DNA of 64,000 nucleotides from positions 1,240,001 to 1,304,000 of the forward strand of contig OZ220483.1 of assembly GCA_965115915.1 (NCBI GenBank), given 5' to 3'. Shown in pieces: positions 37,705-46,379 of the stretch. The notes beneath the pieces are model-generated. The model was not told the origin of the DNA, searched no databases, and saw only the letters and a program-made list of their open reading frames with translations. Both the position numbers and the translations under genes were made by a program. How positions within the stretch are numbered: position 1 is the stretch's first letter; each line of letters opens with the position of its first letter. Source of the stretch: G965115915 sp965115915 (GTDB lineage Bacteria; Pseudomonadota; Gammaproteobacteria; Eutrophobiales; Eutrophobiaceae).

Positions 37705-37780
37705 TGTGCGTGCATACTTCCCCCCTACACACATTACACTGAGGCTGCCTGCCATACTCCCCCCGAAGCAACGCTGGCTT

Positions 37781-38161
37781 ATGACACTACTGCCCGGGAA
37801 GTCGACTGCCATCATGCTGCTCGTAATCTCCGGCATCCTGCCCTGTGTGCATGCCGCGGACGAAGAAGGCAATTATGCCGTCTGGGGCGCCGGCTCAAAA
37901 GCCTGTATTTCCTACCAGCGGGCACGGACCACGGAACAGTCCGAGCAATACAGGCATTTTCTGATGGGCTATCTGAGTGCGACCAATGTCTTTATGGAAC
38001 AGACCTACAGTATTTCCGGGAACATGACACTGAAGGAAATACTGGCGTGGCTGGACGAGTACTGTGACGAACACCAGATGTCCGCGTTTGAAGACGCCAT
38101 CAATCAGTTTCTTGCCGAGCATCATGCGCAACGCCTGCGCCGTCCCGGCAGACAGTGGTAG
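37781..38161 (+). CDS. Small secreted protein of unknown function
   Basis: 126 residues. A signal peptide (STAIMLLVISGILPCVHAAD) is followed by a mature helical domain with a W-G-A-G-S-K-A-C, FLMGYLSATN and WLDEYCDEHQMSAFEDAINQFL pattern. The two cysteines (in SKAC and EYC) could form a disulphide. The pattern recalls small periplasmic HdeA- or Rap1a-like helical proteins, but I cannot assign it to either. The ATG at 37781 is chosen because it puts the signal peptide near the terminus; a GTG at 37706 is also open. Confidence 0.75.
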   Translation: MTLLPGKSTAIMLLVISGILPCVHAADEEGNYAVWGAGSKACISYQRARTTEQSEQYRHFLMGYLSATNVFMEQTYSISGNMTLKEILAWLDEYCDEHQMSAFEDAINQFLAEHHAQRLRRPGRQW

Positions 38162-38307
38162 GGAGTGTGGCCATCCTCAAACAATAGAAGGAAGAAAGCA
38201 CCCGTACATGGAAGGAGTGTGGAGACAGCGGGCATGGCATCTTGCCGTTGCTGCCTGTCTGGCTTCATGGCACGGGTCAGAGTCAGTGGAGCGGAACAGA
38301 CGCCCGT

Positions 38308-38336
38308 TTGTAAATCTGCGATTTGCTGTTTATGAT
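38308..38336 (+). promoter_or_regulatory. Sigma-70 promoter of the alanine-zipper lipoprotein gene
   Basis: TTGTAA (38308-38313), 17-base spacer, TATGAT (38331-38336): a near-consensus promoter about 65 bases upstream of the start codon at 38401, which is itself preceded by a GGAGATAGAG ribosome site. Lpp-type genes are typically highly expressed. Confidence 0.7.
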
Positions 38337-38400
38337 AGCCGCTGTCGGATACATCCCTGGCAGCGGGTGTCAGTGTTTCAATTAACCGGAGATAGAGTTA

Positions 38401-38691
38401 ATGCATACCAATTACGCCAAACCATTAGTTGTCCTCTTCACTGTGATCGGCCTCAGTGGATGCGGGCACCATAATTCCATGATGATGCATGAAGAGAACA
38501 GAAACCTCGCCATGCAGGCCCTTGAGGCGGCCAAGGCTGCCGAGCGCTCGGCCCAAACGGCACGCACCATTGCTTCGGAAGCCAGTTACAATGCACAACA
38601 GGCACAGGAGACGGCAAACTCCGCATTGCAGTGCTGTAATAACAATTCCATGAAGATAGACCGGATGTTTGAAAAGACCATGATGAAATAA
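38401..38691 (+). CDS. Alanine-zipper lipoprotein (OprI/Lpp-like)
   Basis: 96 residues. Lipoprotein signal with lipobox L-S-G-C (Cys at 21), then a heptad-patterned, Ala-rich coiled coil (M-Q-A-L-E-A-A-K-A-A-E-R-S-A-Q-T-A) like Pseudomonas OprI and enterobacterial Lpp, which trimerise and tie the outer membrane to peptidoglycan. The protein ends in M-M-K, and a C-terminal Lys is what L,D-transpeptidases join to peptidoglycan; the nearest downstream gene on the other strand encodes one. The Cys-Cys pair (ALQCCNN) before the C-terminus is unusual. Confidence 0.82.
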   Translation: MHTNYAKPLVVLFTVIGLSGCGHHNSMMMHEENRNLAMQALEAAKAAERSAQTARTIASEASYNAQQAQETANSALQCCNNNSMKIDRMFEKTMMK

Positions 38692-38810
38692 ACCACTCCA
38701 GGGCATCCTTCCCCGGAGGTCAGCCTGTGCCACCCTCGCCGCCTGCTCCTGGCTTGTGGCTGAGGGCCACGGGCATGGCGTATGCGGGATGACAACGCTT
38801 TTGTAGTATC

Positions 38811-39728
38811 TCAAGGCAGCAGGAATCCCACCACCCCTGGATAACCATTCGGTCTGCTTATCATCTCCTCAACCAAAGACCAGTCCAGTTCATATTCCCG
38901 GTTACCAGACACCGCCTCCAACTGCTCCAACACCACAGCAACATTGTTGCGGAATCTGTGGTCATCTTCTTGCAGCCAGGTATGGGCCTCGAGATAGATC
39001 ACTCCTTCATGCACACCCACCTTGTAAGGTTGATTGATGATATTGACCGGGGTGTTCAACTCTACCTTGGCAAACAACGACTCAATATCCTCCGGATAAA
39101 GACGAATACAGCCATGGCTGACCCGCATGCCGACTCCCCAGGGACGGTTGGTTCCATGGATCAAATAGTCCGGCTGACCCAGGCGCAAGGCATAGTCACC
39201 CAGGGGATTGTCCGGACCTGCCTTGACCACCCGGGGCAAAGGGTCCCCGGCCGCCTCGTGTTCCTCGCGTATGGATTCCGGTGGATACCAGTTCGGAAAC
39301 GCCTTTTTGCCGATGATCCGGGTCCGTATATACGGGGTCCTCCAACCCTGCCTGCCAACACCCAGGGGGTAGCTGCTCACGACATTTGGCTGGTCCGGTG
39401 GGAAATAATACAGGCGCATCTCCGGGACATTCAAAACGATCCCTGAACGCGGCGCCTGCGGAAGCAAAAACTGACCCGGTATCAACACAACAGCATCCGC
39501 ACCCGGCAACCATCGATCCAGCTCCGGATTGGCCAGCGAGATCTCCTCCACACCCAGTCCATGACGGCGGCCAATATCCAGCAAGGTGTCTTCGTGGCGC
39601 GCCCGAACCCGAGTAAGCTCTCCGATCAAGGTATGATGCGGCTCCGCCAGCTCGAAATCGCTGGCCATTATCCCACCAGAACACATACCGCCAACGAACA
39701 GAAACAGCCAGACAAAAAACCTGTTCAC
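38811..39728 (-). CDS. L,D-transpeptidase with LysM domain (ErfK/YbiS type)
   Basis: 305 residues, starting with GTG at 39728 that overlaps the RND-pump stop (GTGA). A signal peptide (about 1-22), a LysM-like segment (about 42-88), and a YkuD catalytic domain (97 to about 235) are seen. Catalytic H191 (I-H-G-T), H205 and C207 lie in SHGCIRL. Such enzymes make 3-3 peptidoglycan crosslinks or attach Lpp to peptidoglycan. Length and LysM content match the ErfK/YbiS/YcfS group that uses Lpp. It is convergent with the Lpp-like gene. Confidence 0.95.
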   Translation of the reverse strand: MNRFFVWLFLFVGGMCSGGIMASDFELAEPHHTLIGELTRVRARHEDTLLDIGRRHGLGVEEISLANPELDRWLPGADAVVLIPGQFLLPQAPRSGIVLNVPEMRLYYFPPDQPNVVSSYPLGVGRQGWRTPYIRTRIIGKKAFPNWYPPESIREEHEAAGDPLPRVVKAGPDNPLGDYALRLGQPDYLIHGTNRPWGVGMRVSHGCIRLYPEDIESLFAKVELNTPVNIINQPYKVGVHEGVIYLEAHTWLQEDDHRFRNNVAVVLEQLEAVSGNREYELDWSLVEEMISRPNGYPGVVGFLLP

Positions 39729-42700
39729 GTGCCTACCTCCCCAACAGGCCGGGCCTGCTCCCCCATGCGCAACATGCTGGGCAACAGGATCAGTGTGAAC
39801 AGCGTACTCACCGACATGCCACCGACCATCACCGCGGCCAGACCACGATACAGTTCAGTACCGGTCCCCGGTATCAGTAGTAAAGGCAACATACCACAAA
39901 CACTGGTCATCGTGCTCATTACTATCGGCCTGAACCGGTTCCGAATCGCATTTCGCACCGCCTGTCTGCGCTCGACCCCCATGCCTTGTTCCTGCTCGGC
40001 ATAATACACCAGCAGAATGGCATTGTTGACCACCACTCCCAGCAAAATGACAAAACCGATCATGGTCAACAGATCCATATTCTGAGGCACAGCATAATTG
40101 AGAAAATGCAGGCCCATGATGCCACCTACCGTGGCAAGTGGCAAACTCCACATGACCAGCAGACTCCTGGAAAACGATTGGAACAGCGCACTCAATAACA
40201 AGTACAATATAATCAGTGCCAGAACAAACGTCCCTGACATGCTCTTCAGGGCACTTTCCAGCTTGTCTGCCACACCTGCATACCGAACATCACCATCTTC
40301 AGGCAACCGCGTCAGAATGATCGGCTCAATCGTATCCTCAAGCTCGCTTAACGCCTGCTCCAGCGACATATCATCGGATGGAGTCACCTCCAGGGTCACC
40401 GTGCGCCTGCGGTCGATTCGCCTGATCTCCTCCGGTCCGACCGTGTGTTCAATAGTCGCCAGCTCGGAAAGTGGCAGTATCCCCGAATCCGGTGTCACCA
40501 CCGGTATCGCAGCCAACTCCCCTACCGTCTCCCATGGCTCGGAGCGGACAACGATATCGATGCTTTTCTCACCATCGAAATAGTCTCCCACATACAAACC
40601 ATCACCAAGGGTACGCAATATCTGGGCCAGTACAGCACGGTCCCAGCCCGCCTCGGCGATACGCCTCTCATCCGGGATGATGCGCAGTTCTGGCTGCGCC
40701 AGCTCCAGGCCAGGCCGGGGACGGACATTCATGCCTTCGAAACGCTGCGAGATAGCCAAAAAACCTTCGCGGGCGGAATCCAGCAAACTATTCATATCCT
40801 GAGACTGTATATTCACATTGATAGTGCGGCCGGCACGCGCTCCCTGAAACAACGAGGTCTGCCGGGCAAAAGCCAGGGTATCCGGGATACCTCGCACCGC
40901 CTCATTGATTACCCCTACCAATTCACGAACCCGGGTTTCATCTCTGGCTCTGGCACCCAGAAACACACCACGGGGGAAAGTCACAAAAAAATAGTGCTTT
41001 ATCTCCGGTTCCATCCCGCCACCTTCCAGATAAGGCTGTAGATGCCGCTGTATCACACCTCCCATGGCACGTTCCAGTTCATCCACATTGACTCCGGGCG
41101 GCGGTAGTATATAGGCAAACACCAGATTACGGTTGCCACTCGGCAAGTAGTCCGCCTCGGGCCGATAGTGCCATACCAAAAACAACGGTGCGGCAGTCAA
41201 CAAGGCAATCCAGATGCCACGCCGTGAGCGCGAATCCGTCAAATACATCACCACCCGGGTCCCGGCCTCCCAAAAACGTGACAGATGGTCCCGGGAACGG
41301 CTCTTGCCCAACAACACACTGGACAGCGACGGGATTATCGTAACCGCGACCAGCAGTGACAAACTAATGGCCACCACGATAGCCAGGGCAAGATCGGCAA
41401 ATAGCTGGCCCACCTCCTCCCGCAGAAACAGCACCGGTAAAAAAAGCGCCACAGTGGTAGCGGTAGATGCCAGCAACGCCCCCCAGACCTGGTCGGTTCC
41501 TGTCTTTGCCGCCTGTTTCAGGTCCATGCCCTGCCCGCGCAATCGCACGATATTCTCCAACACGATCAACGAAGCATCCAACACCATCCCCACGGACAGT
41601 GCCAGACCTGCCAGTGAGATGACATTCAGGGTTCGGTCAAACAAATACATGCAACAAAAGCTGCCCAGCAGGCAACAGGGAATGGCGACCGTGACCAGTA
41701 GCGTCGTATGCAAAGACAGAAAAAATACAAACAGCACCACGGTGGAAAGAAAAATTCCAACGGCGATATTGCCACCGAGCATGGTTATCGAACGATCAAT
41801 GTACTCGGTCTCGTCATAGACTTGCTCAATGGTCAGACCGGCACGCTTGAGTGGCCCTTCGGACAACTCTTTGGCCGCCTGCCTGAGCCGGTCCATTACC
41901 TGCAGTACGTTGATACCACTCTCACGCTGTGCATTGATGGCAATGGCAGGTGTGCCCTTGGTGATGACAAAGCCATCTCTATCTCTCATCTGCACGGCTA
42001 TGCTGGCCACATCACGCAGATATACCGGACGTGAGTCACGCCACTGCAGGATCATCTCCCCCAATTGCGCGGCATCATATTCGCCGATATAGCGTAGATT
42101 GTATTCCCGCTTGCCGATGTCCTGAAAACCCGCCGAAGTATCCCTGGACGATCCGGCAAGACGGTTGACAACTCCGATATCCAGGCCCAGATCGGCAACC
42201 TTGTATGGGTCAAACGTAATGCGCAGTTCATTTTTGTTGCCTCCGTACACATTGGAACGCGCCACCCCTCTGACCTGTTCAAAGCGTGACTGTACGACCT
42301 CCTCCAGAAAGTCCTGATAGCTGCTGATGGGACGGTCGTTGCCTGGAACCGTCTTGACGATAAACCAGGCGATCGCACGTACATCCGCGCCTACGGAGCT
42401 AATGATCGGTTCATCGACATCGGAAGGATAATCCGATATCTGATTCATGCGGTTGATCACCTCAATCAATGCCCTGCGCATATCCATATCCACAGTAAAT
42501 CTCAGATTCAGTTCAGCACGCCCCTGTTGTGCCACAGACAGCAGTTCCGTCATACCAGGCACACCCCTGAGCGCATCTTCCTGCGGCTCAATGATGTCGG
42601 ACTCGATCTCGTTTGGCGCGGCACCGCGCCAGACCGTAGTGATGCTGATCTCCGGCTCCACAATCTCCGGAGTCAACTGCACAGGCATACGCAACAAACA

Positions 42701-42781
42701 GAGTACGCCGAAGATCAGCAGCAGCAGGAAGCCCGCCACCACCGCGCTTGGATTCGACAGAGAAAGTCGGGTCAGAAACAT
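39725..42781 (-). CDS. RND-family efflux transporter permease
   Basis: 1018 residues, with 12 predicted membrane helices and two large periplasmic loops; a typical RND pump using proton motive force. TM1 starts A-V-V-A-G-F-L-L-L-L. The proton-relay helix reads GMVLDASLIVLENI, with one Asp where AcrB has two, as in CusA and several unexplored subgroups. TM10 has GVVVNNAILLVYY. Substrate is not predictable. The adaptor gene lies 21 bases upstream, but no outer-membrane channel (TolC type) is encoded here. It overlaps the L,D-transpeptidase gene by four bases. Confidence 0.95.
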   Translation of the reverse strand: MFLTRLSLSNPSAVVAGFLLLLIFGVLCLLRMPVQLTPEIVEPEISITTVWRGAAPNEIESDIIEPQEDALRGVPGMTELLSVAQQGRAELNLRFTVDMDMRRALIEVINRMNQISDYPSDVDEPIISSVGADVRAIAWFIVKTVPGNDRPISSYQDFLEEVVQSRFEQVRGVARSNVYGGNKNELRITFDPYKVADLGLDIGVVNRLAGSSRDTSAGFQDIGKREYNLRYIGEYDAAQLGEMILQWRDSRPVYLRDVASIAVQMRDRDGFVITKGTPAIAINAQRESGINVLQVMDRLRQAAKELSEGPLKRAGLTIEQVYDETEYIDRSITMLGGNIAVGIFLSTVVLFVFFLSLHTTLLVTVAIPCCLLGSFCCMYLFDRTLNVISLAGLALSVGMVLDASLIVLENIVRLRGQGMDLKQAAKTGTDQVWGALLASTATTVALFLPVLFLREEVGQLFADLALAIVVAISLSLLVAVTIIPSLSSVLLGKSRSRDHLSRFWEAGTRVVMYLTDSRSRRGIWIALLTAAPLFLVWHYRPEADYLPSGNRNLVFAYILPPPGVNVDELERAMGGVIQRHLQPYLEGGGMEPEIKHYFFVTFPRGVFLGARARDETRVRELVGVINEAVRGIPDTLAFARQTSLFQGARAGRTINVNIQSQDMNSLLDSAREGFLAISQRFEGMNVRPRPGLELAQPELRIIPDERRIAEAGWDRAVLAQILRTLGDGLYVGDYFDGEKSIDIVVRSEPWETVGELAAIPVVTPDSGILPLSELATIEHTVGPEEIRRIDRRRTVTLEVTPSDDMSLEQALSELEDTIEPIILTRLPEDGDVRYAGVADKLESALKSMSGTFVLALIILYLLLSALFQSFSRSLLVMWSLPLATVGGIMGLHFLNYAVPQNMDLLTMIGFVILLGVVVNNAILLVYYAEQEQGMGVERRQAVRNAIRNRFRPIVMSTMTSVCGMLPLLLIPGTGTELYRGLAAVMVGGMSVSTLFTLILLPSMLRMGEQARPVGEVGT

Positions 42782-42802
42782 GGATAGGAGAGGCCTGCCA
42801 GG

Positions 42803-43942
42803 CTACTCCCGAACAATCACTGGCAATCCGGGACGCAGACGTTCATTACCACGAATAACCAGACGATCTCCCACACTCACATCACCGATTATCTCCACAT
42901 GGTCGTGGTTGGAAATACCAGTGGAAACCGGCACCATCTCGGCAATGTTCTCGGAATTGACACGATATACAGCAACCATGTCCCGCCGCGTCACTATCGC
43001 ATCATGCTCTATCGCCAGCACCTGTTTCCCCGAACTCATCGGTAGTTCCACCTGCACGGAATGCCCTGGCAACCAGCCCTGTCCAGCGGTTTCCAGACGC
43101 AACTCGTATAAACGAGACACCGGGTCGGCTACCGGTACCAGGGTACGGATACGCTGTTGCACCACATCCTCACCATCAACAACATTCAGCATCTGTCTGT
43201 CTTCCAGCCAGGCAATACCATGTGTAGGAATGTGCGACTGGATCTCGGTATTCGCCAGACTCACCAACCGCAATACCTGATTGCCTGGCTCCACCCACTC
43301 TCCCAAACTGCTGAAACGTTCGGCCACCACACCGTCGAATGGCGCGTGAATGCGACTTCGCTGCAAGCGATCACGCGCCTTGTCGATACGCACTTCGGCA
43401 AGAGCGATCTCACCCTTGGTCATCTGATAGCTGGCCTGAATCTCTTCCACACGATTCCTGGCAGCATGATTGCCACTGGCCAGCATTTCCATACGCTGCC
43501 GTTCCTGACGCTGAAATTCAAGCTGTGACTGCAACGGTAACAACGCCGCTTCCGACTCGGCCAGTTCCAATCTATAGCGTGTGGTATCAATTTCCACCAG
43601 CAGCTCCCCCTGCTTCACCATATCTCCAACATCCCTGATACTGTTTATCCTGCCACTGACTTCGGAAGACAGGCGGGAATCATCCCGACTGATTACCGTA
43701 GCGGGAAACAGCACTCCCTGCCTGATATGGATCTCCTGTACCGTCCGCACCTCGACCATGGCCGCTGGAGGAGGCTGCGCGGCGCACACAGCCGAAACCA
43801 GGCCGCACAGCAGTAACACTGGAAAGTGCTCACACCACTTGATGCCAACAAAGCTGTCAGCACCATGGCAACACCGCATTGAGGAAATGGCACCCGGCGA
43901 GTAACAAACCACTCGCCGTCTACAGCAAAACAAGCGCATCAT
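42803..43942 (-). CDS. RND efflux periplasmic adaptor (membrane-fusion protein)
   Basis: Up to 379 residues: a signal segment (FPVLLLCGLVSAVCA), beta-barrel and lipoyl half-motifs (RLSSEVSGRINSIRDVGDMVKQGELLVEID), a helical hairpin coiled coil (about 110-185, QSQLEFQRQERQRME), RIHAPFDGVVAERFSSLGEWV as the second lipoyl half, and a membrane-proximal domain. Such adaptors link the RND pump to an outer-membrane channel. The start may be 43942 or an internal ATG at 43879, closer to the signal peptide. Directly upstream of the pump gene. Confidence 0.93.
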   Translation of the reverse strand: MMRLFCCRRRVVCYSPGAISSMRCCHGADSFVGIKWCEHFPVLLLCGLVSAVCAAQPPPAAMVEVRTVQEIHIRQGVLFPATVISRDDSRLSSEVSGRINSIRDVGDMVKQGELLVEIDTTRYRLELAESEAALLPLQSQLEFQRQERQRMEMLASGNHAARNRVEEIQASYQMTKGEIALAEVRIDKARDRLQRSRIHAPFDGVVAERFSSLGEWVEPGNQVLRLVSLANTEIQSHIPTHGIAWLEDRQMLNVVDGEDVVQQRIRTLVPVADPVSRLYELRLETAGQGWLPGHSVQVELPMSSGKQVLAIEHDAIVTRRDMVAVYRVNSENIAEMVPVSTGISNHDHVEIIGDVSVGDRLVIRGNERLRPGLPVIVRE

Positions 43943-43967
43943 TACCCGATGAACAGCCCTGGCAAAC

Positions 43968-44489
43968 TCATTCCTTGAGTCGCGGCATCAACTCAACCAG
44001 ATTGCATGGCCGAGTACGATAATCCAACTGCTTCACCAACAGTTCATCCCAGGCAAACCTGCAGGCGGAAGACGAGCCTGGTAACGCAAAAATGTAGGTG
44101 CCATTCGCGACTCCGGCTATCGCCCTGGACTGTATGGTAGAAGTTCCTATCTGTTCCCAGGAACGCTGACGGAATATCTCCCCAAAACCATCCAGTGTTT
44201 TGTCAAACAACACCCGAACCGCCTCCGGTGTGCCATCTCGGCCAGTTACACCTGTGCCTCCGCTGAGGATCACCACATCGATTTTCGCGTCAACAACAGC
44301 CAACGATACCTGCGCACGGATGCGGTAGACATCGTCTATGACGATCCGCTTTTCCAGTACCACATGACCCGCATCAGATGCACGTTCCTGCAATAGCCGG
44401 CCGGCATGGTCGCTCTCCTCATTGCGCGTATCCGAGACCGTAATCAATAAAATGTTCAGCGGTTTGAACTGCCTTTCCGTCTTGCTCAT
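43968..44489 (-). CDS. moaB: Molybdenum cofactor biosynthesis protein B
   Basis: 173 residues with the MoaB/MogA fold: ILLITVSDTRNEESDHAG at the N-terminus, VILSGGTGVTGRDGTPEAV, a G-F-G-E-I-F-R segment, IQSRAIAGVANGTYIFALPG. MoaB adenylylates molybdopterin or is a MogA-like homologue. The ATG at 44489 overlaps the nitroreductase stop codon (ATGA); the frame extends upstream but with no homology. No other moa gene is adjacent. Confidence 0.94.
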   Translation of the reverse strand: MSKTERQFKPLNILLITVSDTRNEESDHAGRLLQERASDAGHVVLEKRIVIDDVYRIRAQVSLAVVDAKIDVVILSGGTGVTGRDGTPEAVRVLFDKTLDGFGEIFRQRSWEQIGTSTIQSRAIAGVANGTYIFALPGSSSACRFAWDELLVKQLDYRTRPCNLVELMPRLKE

Positions 44490-45106
44490 CCGGCTGTTCC
44501 CACAAACTTTGTCACCGGCACCCCCCACTCCCCGGCATATATATTGTGCCCCAGTTCCTTGCGTTGCCGAGGTGCCTGCTCACGTTCCCTGAGTTGCGCG
44601 TCCAAATCGGACAACGGCAGTTGATGACCAACCGCAATCACCGCCATAGGCGTATAGCGCTCCGGGATCGCCAGTGATTCCCGCAGCCGCTGTACATCAA
44701 AACCACCCATCTGGTGAGCGACAAGCCCCATCGAAGCGGACTGCAGACACAAATTCTCGGCAGCCGCGCCAGTATCATACTCACCCCAGCGATTCGGTTG
44801 CTGATTATGTTCAAACAGGGTGTCCGCAGTGGCCACCAGCAGCAGTGGCGCCTGTGCCCACCCCCGATTGCCTTCACTTAAACAGGCCTCTACCGCCCTC
44901 CACGCCTCAGCATGGTGCAAACGGTGGCATACCAGCCAATGCCAGGGCTGTGCACCAAAGCAGGAAGGCGCCCAACGGGCCGCCTCCAGCAATGCAATTA
45001 TCTGTTCGTGCTGTAATGAACGCTCGGGATCGATGGCCCGGGAACTCCAGCGCCGGGCAAGGAGCTCATGGATAGGAACCGCCGTGTGGGCTTTTTTTTC
45101 ACGCAT
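44486..45106 (-). CDS. Nitroreductase-family FMN oxidoreductase
   Basis: 206 residues. It shows the nitroreductase pattern R-R-W-S-S-R-A-I near residue 18 (FMN phosphate site), LLEAARWAPSCFGAQPWHWL, and AAENLCLQSASMGLVAHQMGGF. The members reduce nitroaromatics, quinones or related substrates with NAD(P)H. It is the first gene of a minus-strand unit nitroreductase-moaB-adaptor-RND-L,D-transpeptidase, with overlaps at most junctions. Substrate not predictable. Confidence 0.93.
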   Translation of the reverse strand: MREKKAHTAVPIHELLARRWSSRAIDPERSLQHEQIIALLEAARWAPSCFGAQPWHWLVCHRLHHAEAWRAVEACLSEGNRGWAQAPLLLVATADTLFEHNQQPNRWGEYDTGAAAENLCLQSASMGLVAHQMGGFDVQRLRESLAIPERYTPMAVIAVGHQLPLSDLDAQLREREQAPRQRKELGHNIYAGEWGVPVTKFVGTAG

Positions 45107-45424
45107 TGCGATGCAGGTCTATGTTAATGCCGCTGTGGGCTCCAGCCGCTGACAGACCAGCCGTCAACCGACAGAAAACATGAGGACCACATCAAGCAAC
45201 TCCATAAAACGGGCTTGCGGCCCTGGTAAAAAAATTCATCTTCCGACATGAAACCACAACAACGACTTGAAAGCACCGGTCGGATTGGTAAGAATACCAC
45301 ATCTTCGCCCATCATAAGGAGGCAGGGCCAGCAAACCACCAGCACGCCCAGCGACAACATCCGGGCAATGTCCCGCCTGTCGCAGACCTGAAAAGCCACC
45401 CTTGACTCGAAGTAAAATCTCACC
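45107..45424. other. Intergenic region between divergent nitroreductase and moxR genes
   Basis: 318 bases with no supported gene; frames here are shadows on the opposite strand. Divergent promoters are expected, but I see no strong consensus. Confidence 0.45.
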
Positions 45425-46348
45425 ATGAACCCTGTGTTTGATTCCCTGCTTGACAACATTGAAACCGTCATCAAGGGACAAACGGCAACGCTGAAACTGC
45501 TGCTGGCAGGATTTTTCAGCGGTGGCCACATATTGCTGGAAGACATGCCAGGTACCGGGAAGACCACACTGGCAAAGGCGCTGGCGAAATCCATCGACAT
45601 CGAATTCCAGCGTGTACAATTCACCCCCGATCTGCTACCGGGAGACATTAGCGGAGTGAATATCTTCAATCAGAAAGAACAAGACTTTTCGTTCCAGCCC
45701 GGACCGATCTTCACAAACATTCTGCTGGCAGACGAAATCAATCGAGCCTCCCCCAGAACCCAGTCAGCACTGCTGGAAGCCATGGAGGAGCACCAGATCA
45801 GCCTGGATCGGGAAACTCATCCACTGCCCGCGCCATTTTTCGTTATCGCCACACAAAACCCCGTGGAATGCCACGGCACGTGGCCACTGCCCGAGTCACA
45901 AATGGATCGTTTCAGCCTGTGTCTACGACCTGGCCATGTTGATCGGGATACCGAATTTGCTATCGCTATGGAACAGCAGCGACACAGTCCACTGGATAAC
46001 CTAAGTGCCTGTATGGACAAGACTCAGGTGATATTGGCCATGGAGACAGTGCGCAAGATATACCTGAGTGATGAGGTGCGTCACTACGCTGTCGATGTGG
46101 TGCGCGCCACTCGTGAACTGCCCGGGGTACGGCTCGGAGCCAGTATCCGCGCCACACTGAACCTGATACGCTGCTGCCAGGCACTGGCATGGTGTTCGGG
46201 ACAAGACTTTGTAACACCCGAACAGGTGCAGCAATTGGCTATTCCGGTACTGGCACACCGGCTGTTACTGACTGATCGGCAACAGGCAGGAAAGCATGCG
46301 CAACATCTGATAACCCGGATCTTGAATCAGATACCCGTACCAGAATAG
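45425..46348 (+). CDS. MoxR-family AAA+ ATPase
   Basis: 307 residues. Walker A LEDMPGTGKTTLAKALA near residue 39, Walker B LADEINRASPRTQSALLEAMEE, sensor-1 IATQNPVE, and the arginine/sensor-2 helices are typical of the MoxR APE2220/ARD subgroup. MoxR ATPases act as chaperones assembling protein complexes. It is the first gene of the MoxR-DUF58-transglutaminase operon. The Pro-Gly-Thr-Gly-Lys loop is intact, so the protein should be active. Confidence 0.95.
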   Translation: MNPVFDSLLDNIETVIKGQTATLKLLLAGFFSGGHILLEDMPGTGKTTLAKALAKSIDIEFQRVQFTPDLLPGDISGVNIFNQKEQDFSFQPGPIFTNILLADEINRASPRTQSALLEAMEEHQISLDRETHPLPAPFFVIATQNPVECHGTWPLPESQMDRFSLCLRPGHVDRDTEFAIAMEQQRHSPLDNLSACMDKTQVILAMETVRKIYLSDEVRHYAVDVVRATRELPGVRLGASIRATLNLIRCCQALAWCSGQDFVTPEQVQQLAIPVLAHRLLLTDRQQAGKHAQHLITRILNQIPVPE

Positions 46349-46379
46349 ACAAGTCAACATGCCTGCGCAAAGGTAAAAC

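Noticed and set aside
38209..38400. Short frame with a hydrophobic N-terminus upstream of the alanine-zipper gene
   Set aside because: It contains the near-consensus promoter and runs out of frame through the lipoprotein gene; no homology.
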